Part shown: positions 54,216-62,971 of the stretch, one piece after another
Layout: each line of letters starts with the position of its first letter
How positions within the stretch are numbered: the first letter of the stretch is position 1
Source of the DNA: Enterovibrio sp045679545
Lineage (GTDB): Bacteria; Pseudomonadota; Gammaproteobacteria; Enterobacterales; Vibrionaceae
Length of the DNA: 64,000 bases
Reading direction: 5' to 3'
Assembly: GCF_045679545.1 (NCBI RefSeq)
Contig: NZ_CP166195.1
Span: 186,001-250,000, forward strand
The notes under the pieces: generated by a model
Databases searched by the model: none
What the model saw: the letters and a program-made list of their open reading frames with translations, nothing else
What the model was told of the DNA's origin: nothing
Program-made: the position numbers and the translations under genes

Positions 54216-57200
54216 CTAGAACAAGGTCGGTGTATTTTCCTCTTCATCCACACCCAGGGTTTCAATTACCGCCTCAAGTTTCTTCGCTGCAATTTCATAT
54301 TCGAACTTACGAATGGCGTCTTCAACGGGCTCAAGGTTAACGTCCATGCTTTTCGAACTTTGTTTGATGCCTGCTATGAAATCAACTGCCTGCGTATCGA
54401 AGTTATTGAGCAAGATTTTAAGTTGTTCCAACTCGATACGGAATTCTCTTGGCGTATAGCCAGCAAAGCCCACTTCAACGGGCTTCGCTTCTTCCTCTTT
54501 TTCACCCGGAATGTAAGTCTTGATTTGTTTTAGGCACGCCTCGATTTTATCCATCAGACCGGCATCCATTTTCAGATCTGATGAGCTTGCCTGTTCTTCA
54601 AGGTTACCTGCAAGCACTGCCAGCCCTTTTGCAGAAACATTGGCGGCGGCACCTTTCAGGGAGTGCGCAAACATTTCTACATCTTCTCTGTTTTCATCAG
54701 CCAATGCCTGTCGAATTTTATCAATCACGGCCAATTTCGTATCAGTGAACGCCCCCATTACTTTCCAATAGGCTTTCACGTTTCCACCAATGCGGTTAAT
54801 CCCCTCATTGGCATCGAGAACCAGTGGATCAATGTCACTAAGCTGTAAATCAATTTCATCTTCGACCTTTTGAGCGTTGAGCACCACCGATGATTTCACA
54901 GCCTCTTTCGATGCAGTTGTCCAACGCTGAATGGTCGTAAGAAGCTCATCCACATCTATGGGTTTAGATACGTGATCGTTCATGCCGGCTTCTTTACATT
55001 GCTTAACGTCTCGCTCCATGGCATTCGCCGTCATCGCAACAATCGGCAATCCCGCCAACGATTCAATTTCACGAATTTTCTTCGTCGCCGTTACCCCATC
55101 CATGACAGGCATCTGCATATCCATCAGCACAATGTCGAAGTGTTGTTTCTGCACCATGTCTAGGGCAATTTGACCGTTGTCTGCTACTTCAATCACCGGA
55201 TCAAACTGCTCAAGAATACCCTTAGCGACTTCTTGGTTGATCATGTTGTCCTCAACAAGAAGTATTTTGAGCCCTGTAAAGTCGATTTCTTCAGACACAT
55301 CTTCATGTGCATCACGATTATTAAGAAGTTTTAGCTCCTCTTGCCCGAACGCTTCCATCAAAGCATCAAATAAAGAGGATGGGTTAATAGGCTTCACCAA
55401 GGCGGCATCAAACAGTGTTTGTACATCGTCACCGATCAGCCCTGCATCTTCACCATAGGCACTGGCAAGGATGACTTTCGGCATTTTATTAAGCTCTAAC
55501 GCATGGATTTGCATGGTGGCTTCATCCCCGTTAATACCGGGCATCTTCCAATCCATGACCACCACATCAAACCCGTCATTGCACTGGTCGGCCGACTGCA
55601 CTTCAAACACAGCTTCTTCACCGTTGGAAACGGCCGCGACACGCAAATCTAAGTTATCAAGCAAGGCATACATAATGTCGCGAGATGCTTGGTTATCATC
55701 GACAACCAGTACGCGCTTGTTTCGCAGGATAGTCGATTTAGCCACTTGTTCTTTAATGCTAGATTCGCTGCGGCCACAACGGATGGTGAATGAGAACGTT
55801 GACCCTTTTCCTGGCTCACTTTCAACCCAAATACGCCCTCCCATCAATTCAACAAAGCTTTTCGAAATGGTTAAGCCAAGTCCCGTGCCGCCATATTTTC
55901 GGGTAATCGATCCATCTGCCTGTGAGAACGACTGAAACAAACGTCCCAACTGTTCATCTGACATGCCAATCCCTGAATCCTGAATGTCGAATTGAACTTC
56001 AACAATGTCTTCACATTCGCTCACTTTTCTGGCGCGAATAATAATCTCACCGCTGTCGGTAAATTTAACGGAGTTACCGGTCAGGTTAATGATGATTTGC
56101 CCGAGACGTAACGGGTCTCCAACGAGGTCATCTGGCAGATCTGGGTCAATATCAAAAATAAGTTCCAGTTCTTTTTCTTTTGCCTTTACTGAAATGATAT
56201 TGCTGATGTTGTCCAACACTTCGCTGAAGCGGAACCCAATGTGTTCGACTGAGAGCTTGCCAGCCTCAATTTTCGAGAAATCAAGAATGTCATTGATGAT
56301 GCCAAGCAGCGACTTGCCGGCTTTTTCAATGTTGCCGACGTAGTTACGTTGCTTGTCATTTAAATCGGTTAATAAGGCCAAATGAGACATACCCAAGATG
56401 GCATTCATGGGTGTGCGAATCTCGTGGCTCATGTTCGCCAGGAATTCCCCTTTAGCTTTACTGGCCTCGGTGGCTTGGTCTTTTGCGGAGATCAGATCAG
56501 ATTCAAGGCGTTTTTGTGTTGTCACATCCACGAACATTCCCACAACCCCTTGGGGTTCGCCAGAACCGCCATAATAGGTTGCCTCATACACCGTCAGTAT
56601 ACGGGTGTCGCCATTGGCATTGGGAAGCTCAACCTCGTAAACACTTGAGCCGGGGTTTTCAAGCAATGCTTTTTCTTTCTCATTGAACGTGGTGGCTACG
56701 TCATCGGCAAAAAGCTCCGAGGGTGTTTTATCCACCACATCTACATAGAACAAGCCCAGAAAATCTGTGAACGCATCATTGACGCCGATGTAATAGCCTT
56801 CTGTATTTCTAAAATAGGTGGGGTTAGGAATCGCATTAATAATTTGTTGATTGAGCTTCAACTGCTCAGAGACACGCTGCTCAGCTTCAAGCTGCAACTC
56901 GGCGTTAATGGTGAGCTGAATGCCCACCGCCAAATCTTCTTGCGCCTCTAACAGCCAATCAATTTCTTTGTCGGAAAATGAGCTCACAGAGCCCAACTCC
57001 AACACACCTACCATGTCGTTGTTCACAATAAGTGGCATGAAGTACATTTCTTCCAGCATCAGCTTGCCTGCCGGTAAAGCTAGCGCGAACTTGTCTTTGT
57101 CGTTTCTGATCCGCAAAAATTCTTTGGTCAGCATAATGGTGCGATGAAAAGATACGGCTTCAGCATGCATTTCTTTTGTTTTTTCATCGATCCCTACACC

Positions 57201-58271
57201 GCCAACCAATTTAAGCTTATCGCTCCGAAGCACGTAGATCGCGACATAAGGCAACTCAAGGCGCTGTGAGTAGAAATTCGCAACTTGAAGACCCAGCTCT
57301 TTGGTATCTGAACAGCCACGAATGAGATCTGAAAAAGCTTTAATCTGGCGACTGAATTCAAACCGTTGAGCAATTTCCCCCAACACTTCGTTTTGCGCAG
57401 CGGCAAGGTCTTTCAATTCGCCTTGGCTTTCCACATCAAGTTTGAATTCGAACTGTTTGTCACGCACTTTGCTAACAATGACGCTGCGAATATTATCCAA
57501 GGGTTTAAGAAATCGATACCAAAGTAATATCGTCGACATAAATACGGTGATGATCAGCAATACGGACATCGTAGTCGCGATACCTTCCATATTTCTGCGT
57601 TGCTGAAGTAACTGGTTCAACTCATCACGGGTGGATTTTTCAATGGTGTCGTAGAACGCGCCTATTGGCCCCATGATTTTATTTTTGGCATGGATGTAGT
57701 CAGGCCCAAATAGCATTTGTTGAGCGAGTTCAGGGTCGGGAATAACGCGTTCAATCCCCCGCGCCGTTCGCTTTTTGCCCTGAATTAAATCCATGGCTAT
57801 TTGCTCAATAGAAATCAATTCCTGAGAGCGTGAAAGCGCCTGGGTCAAAAACGACATATGCGCTTCGCTTATTCCTGACGATCTCAGGCGGCTTAGCAAA
57901 GAAGGATAGTTAGGCCGGATTGGAATATCAGGGGCTTGCACTTCGTAGTTGGGGTCCGAAAGTTGTGACCAATAATCGAAGTTGTAACTTTCAGGCAAAG
58001 GCAGTTGCCCTTCACGCACAGCACTGACATGGTCAAACAAGTAGCGCCAACGGTTGTTTGATGTCACTGCATAATTCCGCGCAAATTGTGTCAGCAAATC
58101 GGAGCTATTTTTTAACTCTACCGCCAACATGTACTGGTCTTGGCGCTTCTCATGAATGTCGTTAATCGCATTCGTGATCGCCTCTGAGCGGACAATAGCA
58201 AAAATAATTAACACGCCAAGCAGGAGAATAAATCCCATCAATGCAAAGAAAATGTGGCGAATTGATCTCAT
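54216..58271 (-). CDS. Large hybrid sensor histidine kinase (GAF-PAS-HisKA-HATPase-REC-REC-HPt)
   Basis: This is a 1351-residue inner-membrane phosphorelay sensor. A transmembrane helix (about 9-28) and a second (about 233-252) enclose a periplasmic domain of about 200 residues; a HAMP-like stretch follows. Next are a GAF domain (about 310-460), a PAS domain (about 480-600) and HisKA with phosphorylated His616 in HEIRTPMN. The ATPase has N, G1 and G2 boxes (GQIIINLTGNSVKF, GTGLGL). Then come REC1 (Asp907), REC2 (Asp1051) and an HPt domain with His1203 in AHSLKGAAANVS. The last 70 residues look like an HPt-type helical pair without His. No cognate response-regulator gene is adjacent, so the output partner is unknown. 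Confidence 0.93.
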   Translation of the reverse strand: MRSIRHIFFALMGFILLLGVLIIFAIVRSEAITNAINDIHEKRQDQYMLAVELKNSSDLLTQFARNYAVTSNNRWRYLFDHVSAVREGQLPLPESYNFDYWSQLSDPNYEVQAPDIPIRPNYPSLLSRLRSSGISEAHMSFLTQALSRSQELISIEQIAMDLIQGKKRTARGIERVIPDPELAQQMLFGPDYIHAKNKIMGPIGAFYDTIEKSTRDELNQLLQQRRNMEGIATTMSVLLIITVFMSTILLWYRFLKPLDNIRSVIVSKVRDKQFEFKLDVESQGELKDLAAAQNEVLGEIAQRFEFSRQIKAFSDLIRGCSDTKELGLQVANFYSQRLELPYVAIYVLRSDKLKLVGGVGIDEKTKEMHAEAVSFHRTIMLTKEFLRIRNDKDKFALALPAGKLMLEEMYFMPLIVNNDMVGVLELGSVSSFSDKEIDWLLEAQEDLAVGIQLTINAELQLEAEQRVSEQLKLNQQIINAIPNPTYFRNTEGYYIGVNDAFTDFLGLFYVDVVDKTPSELFADDVATTFNEKEKALLENPGSSVYEVELPNANGDTRILTVYEATYYGGSGEPQGVVGMFVDVTTQKRLESDLISAKDQATEASKAKGEFLANMSHEIRTPMNAILGMSHLALLTDLNDKQRNYVGNIEKAGKSLLGIINDILDFSKIEAGKLSVEHIGFRFSEVLDNISNIISVKAKEKELELIFDIDPDLPDDLVGDPLRLGQIIINLTGNSVKFTDSGEIIIRARKVSECEDIVEVQFDIQDSGIGMSDEQLGRLFQSFSQADGSITRKYGGTGLGLTISKSFVELMGGRIWVESEPGKGSTFSFTIRCGRSESSIKEQVAKSTILRNKRVLVVDDNQASRDIMYALLDNLDLRVAAVSNGEEAVFEVQSADQCNDGFDVVVMDWKMPGINGDEATMQIHALELNKMPKVILASAYGEDAGLIGDDVQTLFDAALVKPINPSSLFDALMEAFGQEELKLLNNRDAHEDVSEEIDFTGLKILLVEDNMINQEVAKGILEQFDPVIEVADNGQIALDMVQKQHFDIVLMDMQMPVMDGVTATKKIREIESLAGLPIVAMTANAMERDVKQCKEAGMNDHVSKPIDVDELLTTIQRWTTASKEAVKSSVVLNAQKVEDEIDLQLSDIDPLVLDANEGINRIGGNVKAYWKVMGAFTDTKLAVIDKIRQALADENREDVEMFAHSLKGAAANVSAKGLAVLAGNLEEQASSSDLKMDAGLMDKIEACLKQIKTYIPGEKEEEAKPVEVGFAGYTPREFRIELEQLKILLNNFDTQAVDFIAGIKQSSKSMDVNLEPVEDAIRKFEYEIAAKKLEAVIETLGVDEEENTPTLF

Positions 58272-58501
58272 TTTGTCTCCGAAATCTCAAAATATCGACA
58301 TCTATGTCAATTAAGCGTAGACCTCGAGTCTCGGTTGATAAAGTGAGAAAAAGCAAAAGCCTGTTTGCACTTAGCTCTGAATCACGTCATAAATGGGCAA
58401 TTGTTGAGCCACTTATTGGTAAGAGTGGTGGATAAACTCAGCGTTTTCGTATCTCGCATTAGCGCGTTAGATAAAGCAAGAAGTTGCATGGAGAGCTTAA
58501 A

Positions 58502-59386
58502 TTGACGCCAATTTACAAAGGAACAATGGCCATGTTGGTCGGCATTTCCATACTGAGCGTCGACAGCTTGTTGATTAGATTGGTTGAAGCATCGGGTTGG
58601 ACGTTACTTTTTTGGCGAGGACTCATCTCTGCCATCGTCATTTCAATATTCGTTCTTGTTACTAGACCCAGAGCCACGCTTGCCGTGCTGAAAAAGCCAC
58701 CTAAGAATTTACTGATTGGGTCTTTGGCTTTTTCGTTTTCGACCATCTGCTTTGTTTTATCAATTGAACACACACAGGTAGCCAGCACGCTTATCATCAT
58801 CAATGTCAGTCCTTTGATCTGTGCAGCCTTGGCATTTGTGTTCTTAAAAGAAAAAATCGACACGAGAACCCTACTGGCGATCATCGCTGCCACGCTGGGG
58901 ATCGTATTTGTTTTTTACGGTAAGACAATGCCGAATGCGTCGTTTGGCAACATGATGGCGCTGATCACTGCATTTATGTTGGCCACCTATTTTGTGGTGC
59001 TGCGAGAAAGCAAAAGTGCAAACGCCCCACTTTTTCTGATCTTTGGCGGTTTTTGCACAGCCACGATTGCATTCATCGCCGGCGCTGAGCCTTTTTCTCT
59101 GACACAGCAAGAGTGGGTGTACATTTTTATATTGTGCGCGGGTGTTGTGCCGGTTTCTTTTATTTTGATATCAATTGGCCCCAAATACCTTCCTGCCGCA
59201 CATGCCAATTTGTTCATGTTGCTTGAGGCGATTCTTGGACCAATTTTTGTGTGGATGGTGTTAGGAGAAGTGCCTAGTGAAAATGTATTCATCGGAGGTG
59301 GAATCATCATGCTGACGCTGGTGCTGTTTACCCTATCAGCCGCAAACAGCCGAAGAGTAAGCAGTAAAAAACCCAGCGCCCTGTGA
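58502..59386 (+). CDS. EamA/DMT-superfamily transporter
   Basis: This is a ten-helix inner-membrane transporter of about 294 residues, with two EamA repeats. The first helices include MLVGISILSVDSLLIRLVEASGWTLLFWRG (seen as SILSVDSLLIRL and LLFWRG). Other landmarks are VASTLIIINVSPLICAALAFVFLKEK and the mirrored HANLFMLLEAILGPIFVWMVLGE. These transporters export metabolites or amino acids; the substrate is unknown. TTG at 58502 has GGAG eight bases upstream and is chosen over TTG at 58484. Confidence 0.87.
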   Translation: MTPIYKGTMAMLVGISILSVDSLLIRLVEASGWTLLFWRGLISAIVISIFVLVTRPRATLAVLKKPPKNLLIGSLAFSFSTICFVLSIEHTQVASTLIIINVSPLICAALAFVFLKEKIDTRTLLAIIAATLGIVFVFYGKTMPNASFGNMMALITAFMLATYFVVLRESKSANAPLFLIFGGFCTATIAFIAGAEPFSLTQQEWVYIFILCAGVVPVSFILISIGPKYLPAAHANLFMLLEAILGPIFVWMVLGEVPSENVFIGGGIIMLTLVLFTLSAANSRRVSSKKPSAL

Positions 59387-59416
59387 ACACAACAATGCAC
59401 TGGGTTCTAATTTTTG
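59369..59416. terminator. Possible terminator overlapping the EamA gene end
   Basis: AACCCAG-C-GC (from 59370) pairs with GC-A-CTGGGTT (to 59406), with a 17-base loop containing the stop codon, then CTAATTTTTG. The pairing is imperfect. Confidence 0.45.
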
Positions 59417-59428
59417 TTTGCACCACTT

Positions 59429-60037
59429 CTATAAGCGCAGGCTTTGCCATGCTTCGCACATAGTGCGAAATGTCGCGGCATCGCCTTCTGGGCGATCAGG
59501 GTGCCACTTCAACGCCATCTTGCGCCACTGGCGACGGATTTCTAAGTTGGACGCCGTGTCCGATAATCCTAACGCTTTGAGCGCATTGCGACGCTCAACG
59601 GTGGTTTCGCTGCAATGCCCTACATGCTGCTGATATTTTTTCCAGAATGACTTGAGTAGCTCTCTTACGTCTTCTGTTTGCGCATCATAGTTTTTCCAAT
59701 CCATGTAGTATTCTCGCAATGGGTCATCACGGTTCACTTCATGTTGAACAAACCCTGATCCCGCTCCGCGCCACATCAGTCGAATATCCATGGATTCGAC
59801 TTGAAGCCATTGGTTGGGAAGCAACGTCTCTTGTAACTGGTAGAGGGCGTTCATGATGAGAAAATTACGCTTGAACAGATCCAATTGGGGGTCATCATCC
59901 AAATGGTCCATGATGGTATTTTTCTGCAACTCCGCCATTAGGTAGTGCACTTTCCAGCTTTCATTTGACGCTTCAAGAACACTAAGTATTGGCCAGATCA
60001 GAGGGTTATCAATCTCATCCCGTTGTTCTGCAAGCAT
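59429..60037 (-). CDS. DnaJ-related protein with C-terminal J domain
   Basis: This 202-residue co-chaperone-like protein has an N-terminal DNAJ-related domain (NPLIWPILSVLEASNESWKVHYLM, seen as NPLIWPILSVLEA and KVHYLM). A J domain lies at the C-terminus, with HPD in KMALKWHPDRPEGD and the preceding LGLSDTASNLEIRRQWR helix. J domains stimulate Hsp70 ATPase, so DnaK is the expected partner. The gene is alone and convergent with the EamA transporter. Confidence 0.9.
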   Translation of the reverse strand: MLAEQRDEIDNPLIWPILSVLEASNESWKVHYLMAELQKNTIMDHLDDDPQLDLFKRNFLIMNALYQLQETLLPNQWLQVESMDIRLMWRGAGSGFVQHEVNRDDPLREYYMDWKNYDAQTEDVRELLKSFWKKYQQHVGHCSETTVERRNALKALGLSDTASNLEIRRQWRKMALKWHPDRPEGDAATFRTMCEAWQSLRL

Positions 60038-60453
60038 ACTGCTATTTCTCCTTCGCCCTAATGTCGTACTTATAAGACATTAATCTAAAATCACGTGAGT
60101 CGCCGACAAAATTGCGTTCTTCTGCAACGAGTCACAACTTCCTGTCTTCTTTCGTCTGGTGTTACCGCCACCTATTGATAAAAGACTCAGATAAATAGAC
60201 TGCATACTCAGTGCCAACTTCGAGATGAACTGTTAAATTTTATGACAGGTATTATTTGGCAGAATTTTCGGTAAACGCAGGGCACTGAGAAGTAAAAGAA
60301 AATGAAAATGAAAAAGGCCAGAGTGACACTCTGACCTTTGAGACCTTGGGCTATTGTGTTGTTTGATCAATGCTAGGACATTGAAACAAAGCGGCAAAAA
60401 ACCGTCGCATCCATGTCAAAGGAAAATCAGTATTTTGTTCCGAGACTTAGCTG
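60038..60453. other. Intergenic region between gcvT and the DnaJ-related gene
   Basis: About 415 bases, AT-rich, without coding signal. It holds the promoter of the DnaJ-related gene near 60040-60130 and a terminator for gcvT (60311-60339). Nothing else was recognised. Confidence 0.5.
60311..60339 (-). terminator. Intrinsic terminator downstream of gcvT
   Basis: On the minus strand AAAGGTCAGAGTG pairs with CACTCTGGCCTTT (one G-T pair) and is followed by TTTTTC. It lies about 115 bases after the gcvT stop. Confidence 0.75.
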
Positions 60454-61572
60454 TTAACCACGGTAATAACGCTGTGGCACAAACGGCATTTTCTCAACCG
60501 TCATCGGCAATTTCTTACCACGAACTTCAGCAAACACTTCGGTGCCGATGACAGCACTTGGTGTTGCTACATAGCCCATCGCCACAGGTTGGCCTTTGGT
60601 TGGCCCAAATGTGCCGCTGGTCACGATACCAATTTCATTGTCATCCGCATCAAACAGTTTTGCGCCTTCGCGAACAGGTGCCTTGCTTGAACCAACGAGA
60701 CCAACACGCTTGCGCGAAACTTCTTTGGTCGCGATTTGATCAAGAATGATGTCAGCACCAGGGAAGCCACCCGCGCGCTCGCCGTCAGCGCGACGTGGTT
60801 TGCTAATCGCCCAAAGCAAGCTGGCTTCAACCGGTGTGGTGGTGGTGTCAATATCATGCCCATACAGGCACAAACCGCACTCAAGACGCAGCGAATCACG
60901 TGCGCCAAGACCAATCCACTCGACTTCTTCGTTTGCGAGCAAAGAACGCGCAAATGCATCTGCTTGATCAGCAGGCACTGAAATTTCATAGCCATCTTCA
61001 CCGGTGTAGCCTGAGCGACTGACCACGCATTCAATGCCGCCAAGATCCATGATCGCCGCGTCCATAAACACCATGTCTGCCACAACTGGGTTCAAGCGAG
61101 CGAGTACCTCTGCCGCTTTCGGCCCTTGCAGTGCCAAGAGGGCGCGATCTTCAATCACTTCTAGTGTTACATCCGCAGGCAAGTTAGCCCGTAGATGTGC
61201 AATGTCTTGTTCTTTACACGCTGCATTCACGACCACAAACAGGTGATCGCCAAAGTTGGTGACCATCAGATCATCCATCAAGCCGCCTTGTTCATTAGTA
61301 AACAAGGCATAACGTTGCTTGCCGGCAGGCAAATCAATGATGTCGACTGGCACTAATGCTTCGAGCGCCTTTGCTGCATCGTCACCATGAAGGCGAAGCT
61401 GACCCATGTGCGACACATCAAACAGACCCGCGTTATCGCGACAGTGAATGTGTTCTTTTCGTACACCTAGCGCGTACTGAACGGGCATTTCGTAACCCGC
61501 GAATGGCACCATTTTTCCACCCATTTCAATGTGCAAATCGTGTAGCGGGGTTTTCAAAAGATCCTGAGACAT
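60454..61572 (-). CDS. gcvT: Aminomethyltransferase, glycine cleavage T protein
   Basis: GcvT transfers the methylene group of glycine, carried on lipoylated GcvH, to tetrahydrofolate, releasing ammonia. The 372-residue protein has the family sequence GKMVPFAGYEMPVQY, GLFDVSHMGQLRLHG, ARDSLRLECGLCLYGHD (with the folate-contacting Glu and catalytic Asp in DVSH) and the C-terminal GYVATPSAVIGTEVFAEVRGK. It stands apart from gcvH and gcvP, which are not in the window. It lies beyond an XRE-cupin regulator on the same strand, 121 bases upstream. Confidence 0.95.
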   Translation of the reverse strand: MSQDLLKTPLHDLHIEMGGKMVPFAGYEMPVQYALGVRKEHIHCRDNAGLFDVSHMGQLRLHGDDAAKALEALVPVDIIDLPAGKQRYALFTNEQGGLMDDLMVTNFGDHLFVVVNAACKEQDIAHLRANLPADVTLEVIEDRALLALQGPKAAEVLARLNPVVADMVFMDAAIMDLGGIECVVSRSGYTGEDGYEISVPADQADAFARSLLANEEVEWIGLGARDSLRLECGLCLYGHDIDTTTTPVEASLLWAISKPRRADGERAGGFPGADIILDQIATKEVSRKRVGLVGSSKAPVREGAKLFDADDNEIGIVTSGTFGPTKGQPVAMGYVATPSAVIGTEVFAEVRGKKLPMTVEKMPFVPQRYYRG

Positions 61573-61693
61573 GTTTCACTCCATGATCACGGCTTCAGCC
61601 GACGTTCTCGCATTTCCGCTCTATCTGTAAGCTCAAGGTGTAAGCAAGCTAGAGATATCAGCGGGCTAAAATATGTATGCGTCTGACACACTA

Positions 61694-62326
61694 TCAGGAC
61701 GCGGTTACCCATAGAATCAGGGCATCTTCTTCACTAACCGAGGCCAGCATGTGACCCATCGCGGCGTCGTAATACACGCTATCGCCCTCGTTTAGCTCAA
61801 TCGCTTCATAAAATTCTGAAAAGAAGGCAATCGTGCCTTCTAGTACCAGCAAAAACTCTTCGCCATCGTGACGGATCCACTCGTCGTACTCTTCAAATGT
61901 ACGAGCACGAACCCGAGATTTGAATGGAAACATCTTCTTGTTGGTTAGCTGCGCCGCCAACAATTCGTGCTCATAAGTCCCTGTTGGACGCATTTTGCCT
62001 TCGCCAACTCGCGTGACATCGCGGCGCCCCATGCCTTTGCGCTGCTTGGGTGGCGCAAAAAGCTGCGGAATATCGATTTTTAGTCCCGCCGCCAGTTTCT
62101 GCATAGCTTGAAATGTTGGCGAGATTTGCTCATTCTCGATTTTGGATAATGTCGAGCGCGCCAAGCCCGTTAGCTTGCTCGCTTCTTCTAACGTCAGGCC
62201 ACTGTTGGTGCGAATTTCTTTCAGTCGCTCACCCAGCTTTAGCGGCGCTATGTGCGCATCTGCTTGCCCACTGGCTCTTTCAATGGCTACTGACGGATAC
62301 ACATCCTGTGCATCTGAATCTGTCAT
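61694..62326 (-). CDS. XRE-type regulator with C-terminal cupin sensor domain
   Basis: This 210-residue regulator has an N-terminal helix-turn-helix (LGERLKEIRTNSGLTLEEASKLTGLARSTLSKIENEQISP, seen as LTLEEASKLTGLARSTLSK). A C-terminal single cupin fold follows (GEEFLLVLEGTIAFFSEFYEAI, then GDSVYYDAAMGHMLAS). Such proteins bind small amino-acid-like effectors. It lies between gcvT and the serine deaminase gene, with two identical-type palindromes in the promoter region on its right. It is a candidate regulator of glycine/serine catabolism. Confidence 0.9.
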   Translation of the reverse strand: MTDSDAQDVYPSVAIERASGQADAHIAPLKLGERLKEIRTNSGLTLEEASKLTGLARSTLSKIENEQISPTFQAMQKLAAGLKIDIPQLFAPPKQRKGMGRRDVTRVGEGKMRPTGTYEHELLAAQLTNKKMFPFKSRVRARTFEEYDEWIRHDGEEFLLVLEGTIAFFSEFYEAIELNEGDSVYYDAAMGHMLASVSEEDALILWVTAS

Positions 62327-62445
62327 TTATCGTCCCTCACCTTGCCGATCCATACACCGCGCCTAGCTGGCGAATTTTTTGAGCCGCCATTTTTACACGA
62401 GAATCCGTTTATCCAACACGGTCAAGTTAACATTTTTAACAAAAA

Positions 62446-62461
62446 GTTTCTTATAGGAAAC
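62446..62461. promoter_or_regulatory. Palindrome, candidate XRE-cupin regulator operator 1
   Basis: GTTTCTTATAGGAAAC is palindromic apart from one pair, about 120 bases upstream of the regulator start. It matches the site at 62730 in 14 of 16 positions. Confidence 0.6.
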
Positions 62462-62646
62462 TTACGTATTTACCTTAGCGCGCTCAAGTAAGATGTCTAG
62501 TACGAATTATCTTCACCGAATAGTCCGCTATTTCACCCACAAAACAGCCACCTTAAGCAAGTCAAACTTAACTCATTGTTAATAAACACTATTAATTATT
62601 TTCAAGTAATTGTTAATTGCAATTTTTCCAGCAAAAGAGTAAAAAG

Positions 62647-62658
62647 GCAAACGATTGC
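62647..62658. promoter_or_regulatory. LacI/PurR-type palindrome upstream of serine deaminase
   Basis: GCAAACGATTGC is identical to the core of the operator at 32550-32561 near the LacI-family gene. It is also close to the PurR box pattern. Its location next to glycine/serine genes fits PurR, but the local LacI-type protein is an alternative. Confidence 0.45.
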
Positions 62659-62729
62659 GCAAGATGGGCTGTCTGAAGTCATTGTTGAGGTGGAGGAATG
62701 TCAGAACTGCCTATGAGATCACACTGAGA

Positions 62730-62745
62730 GTTTCCTATAGGAAAT
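62730..62745. promoter_or_regulatory. Palindrome, candidate XRE-cupin regulator operator 2
   Basis: The perfect 14-bp palindrome TTTCCTATAGGAAA (62731-62744) preceded by G lies 227 bases before the serine deaminase start. It shares its sequence with the site at 62446. Confidence 0.65.
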
Positions 62746-62818
62746 TTTGTTTTGCAGGACGCAAATTCGAGTTGTATGTTACGCAAATGTTGAAGTCGAA
62801 ATAACCATAAAAAATCAA

Positions 62819-62940
62819 GGTTGCTCCACCCACGACGACTATAACCAAAGTAGTGATGTGCAATGCACAGGCTGGATAAGCAACCATGAGAACGGGACGA
62901 CAACACATGACACGGACTATCCATTACCTCGGTATCCGTG
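62819..62940 (+). ncRNA. Structured 5' leader candidate upstream of serine deaminase
   Basis: GGTTGCT (62819-62825) can pair with AGCAACC (62879-62885), enclosing a 53-base region with smaller stems such as TGTGC-AAT-GCACA. A second hairpin, CACGGA (62911-62916) with TCCGTG (62935-62940), follows 19 bases before the AAGGA ribosome-binding site. The pattern suggests a regulated leader. It does not match a riboswitch class I recognise. Confidence 0.4.
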
Positions 62941-62971
62941 ATGCATAACCTACAAAGCAAGGATACGTGCG

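Larger units (their letters stand above)
62327..62971. other. Divergent control region, XRE-cupin gene / serine deaminase
   Basis: About 645 bases without a coding gene. It contains two TTTCCTATAGGAAA-type palindromes (62446, 62730), a LacI/PurR-type palindrome (62647) and a structured leader (62819-62940), each described separately. A glycine riboswitch was looked for and its conserved core was not found. Confidence 0.6.

Noticed and set aside
62327..62971. Glycine riboswitch before serine deaminase
   Set aside because: The conserved GCCGAAGGGGCAA-like core and the paired aptamer architecture are not visible.
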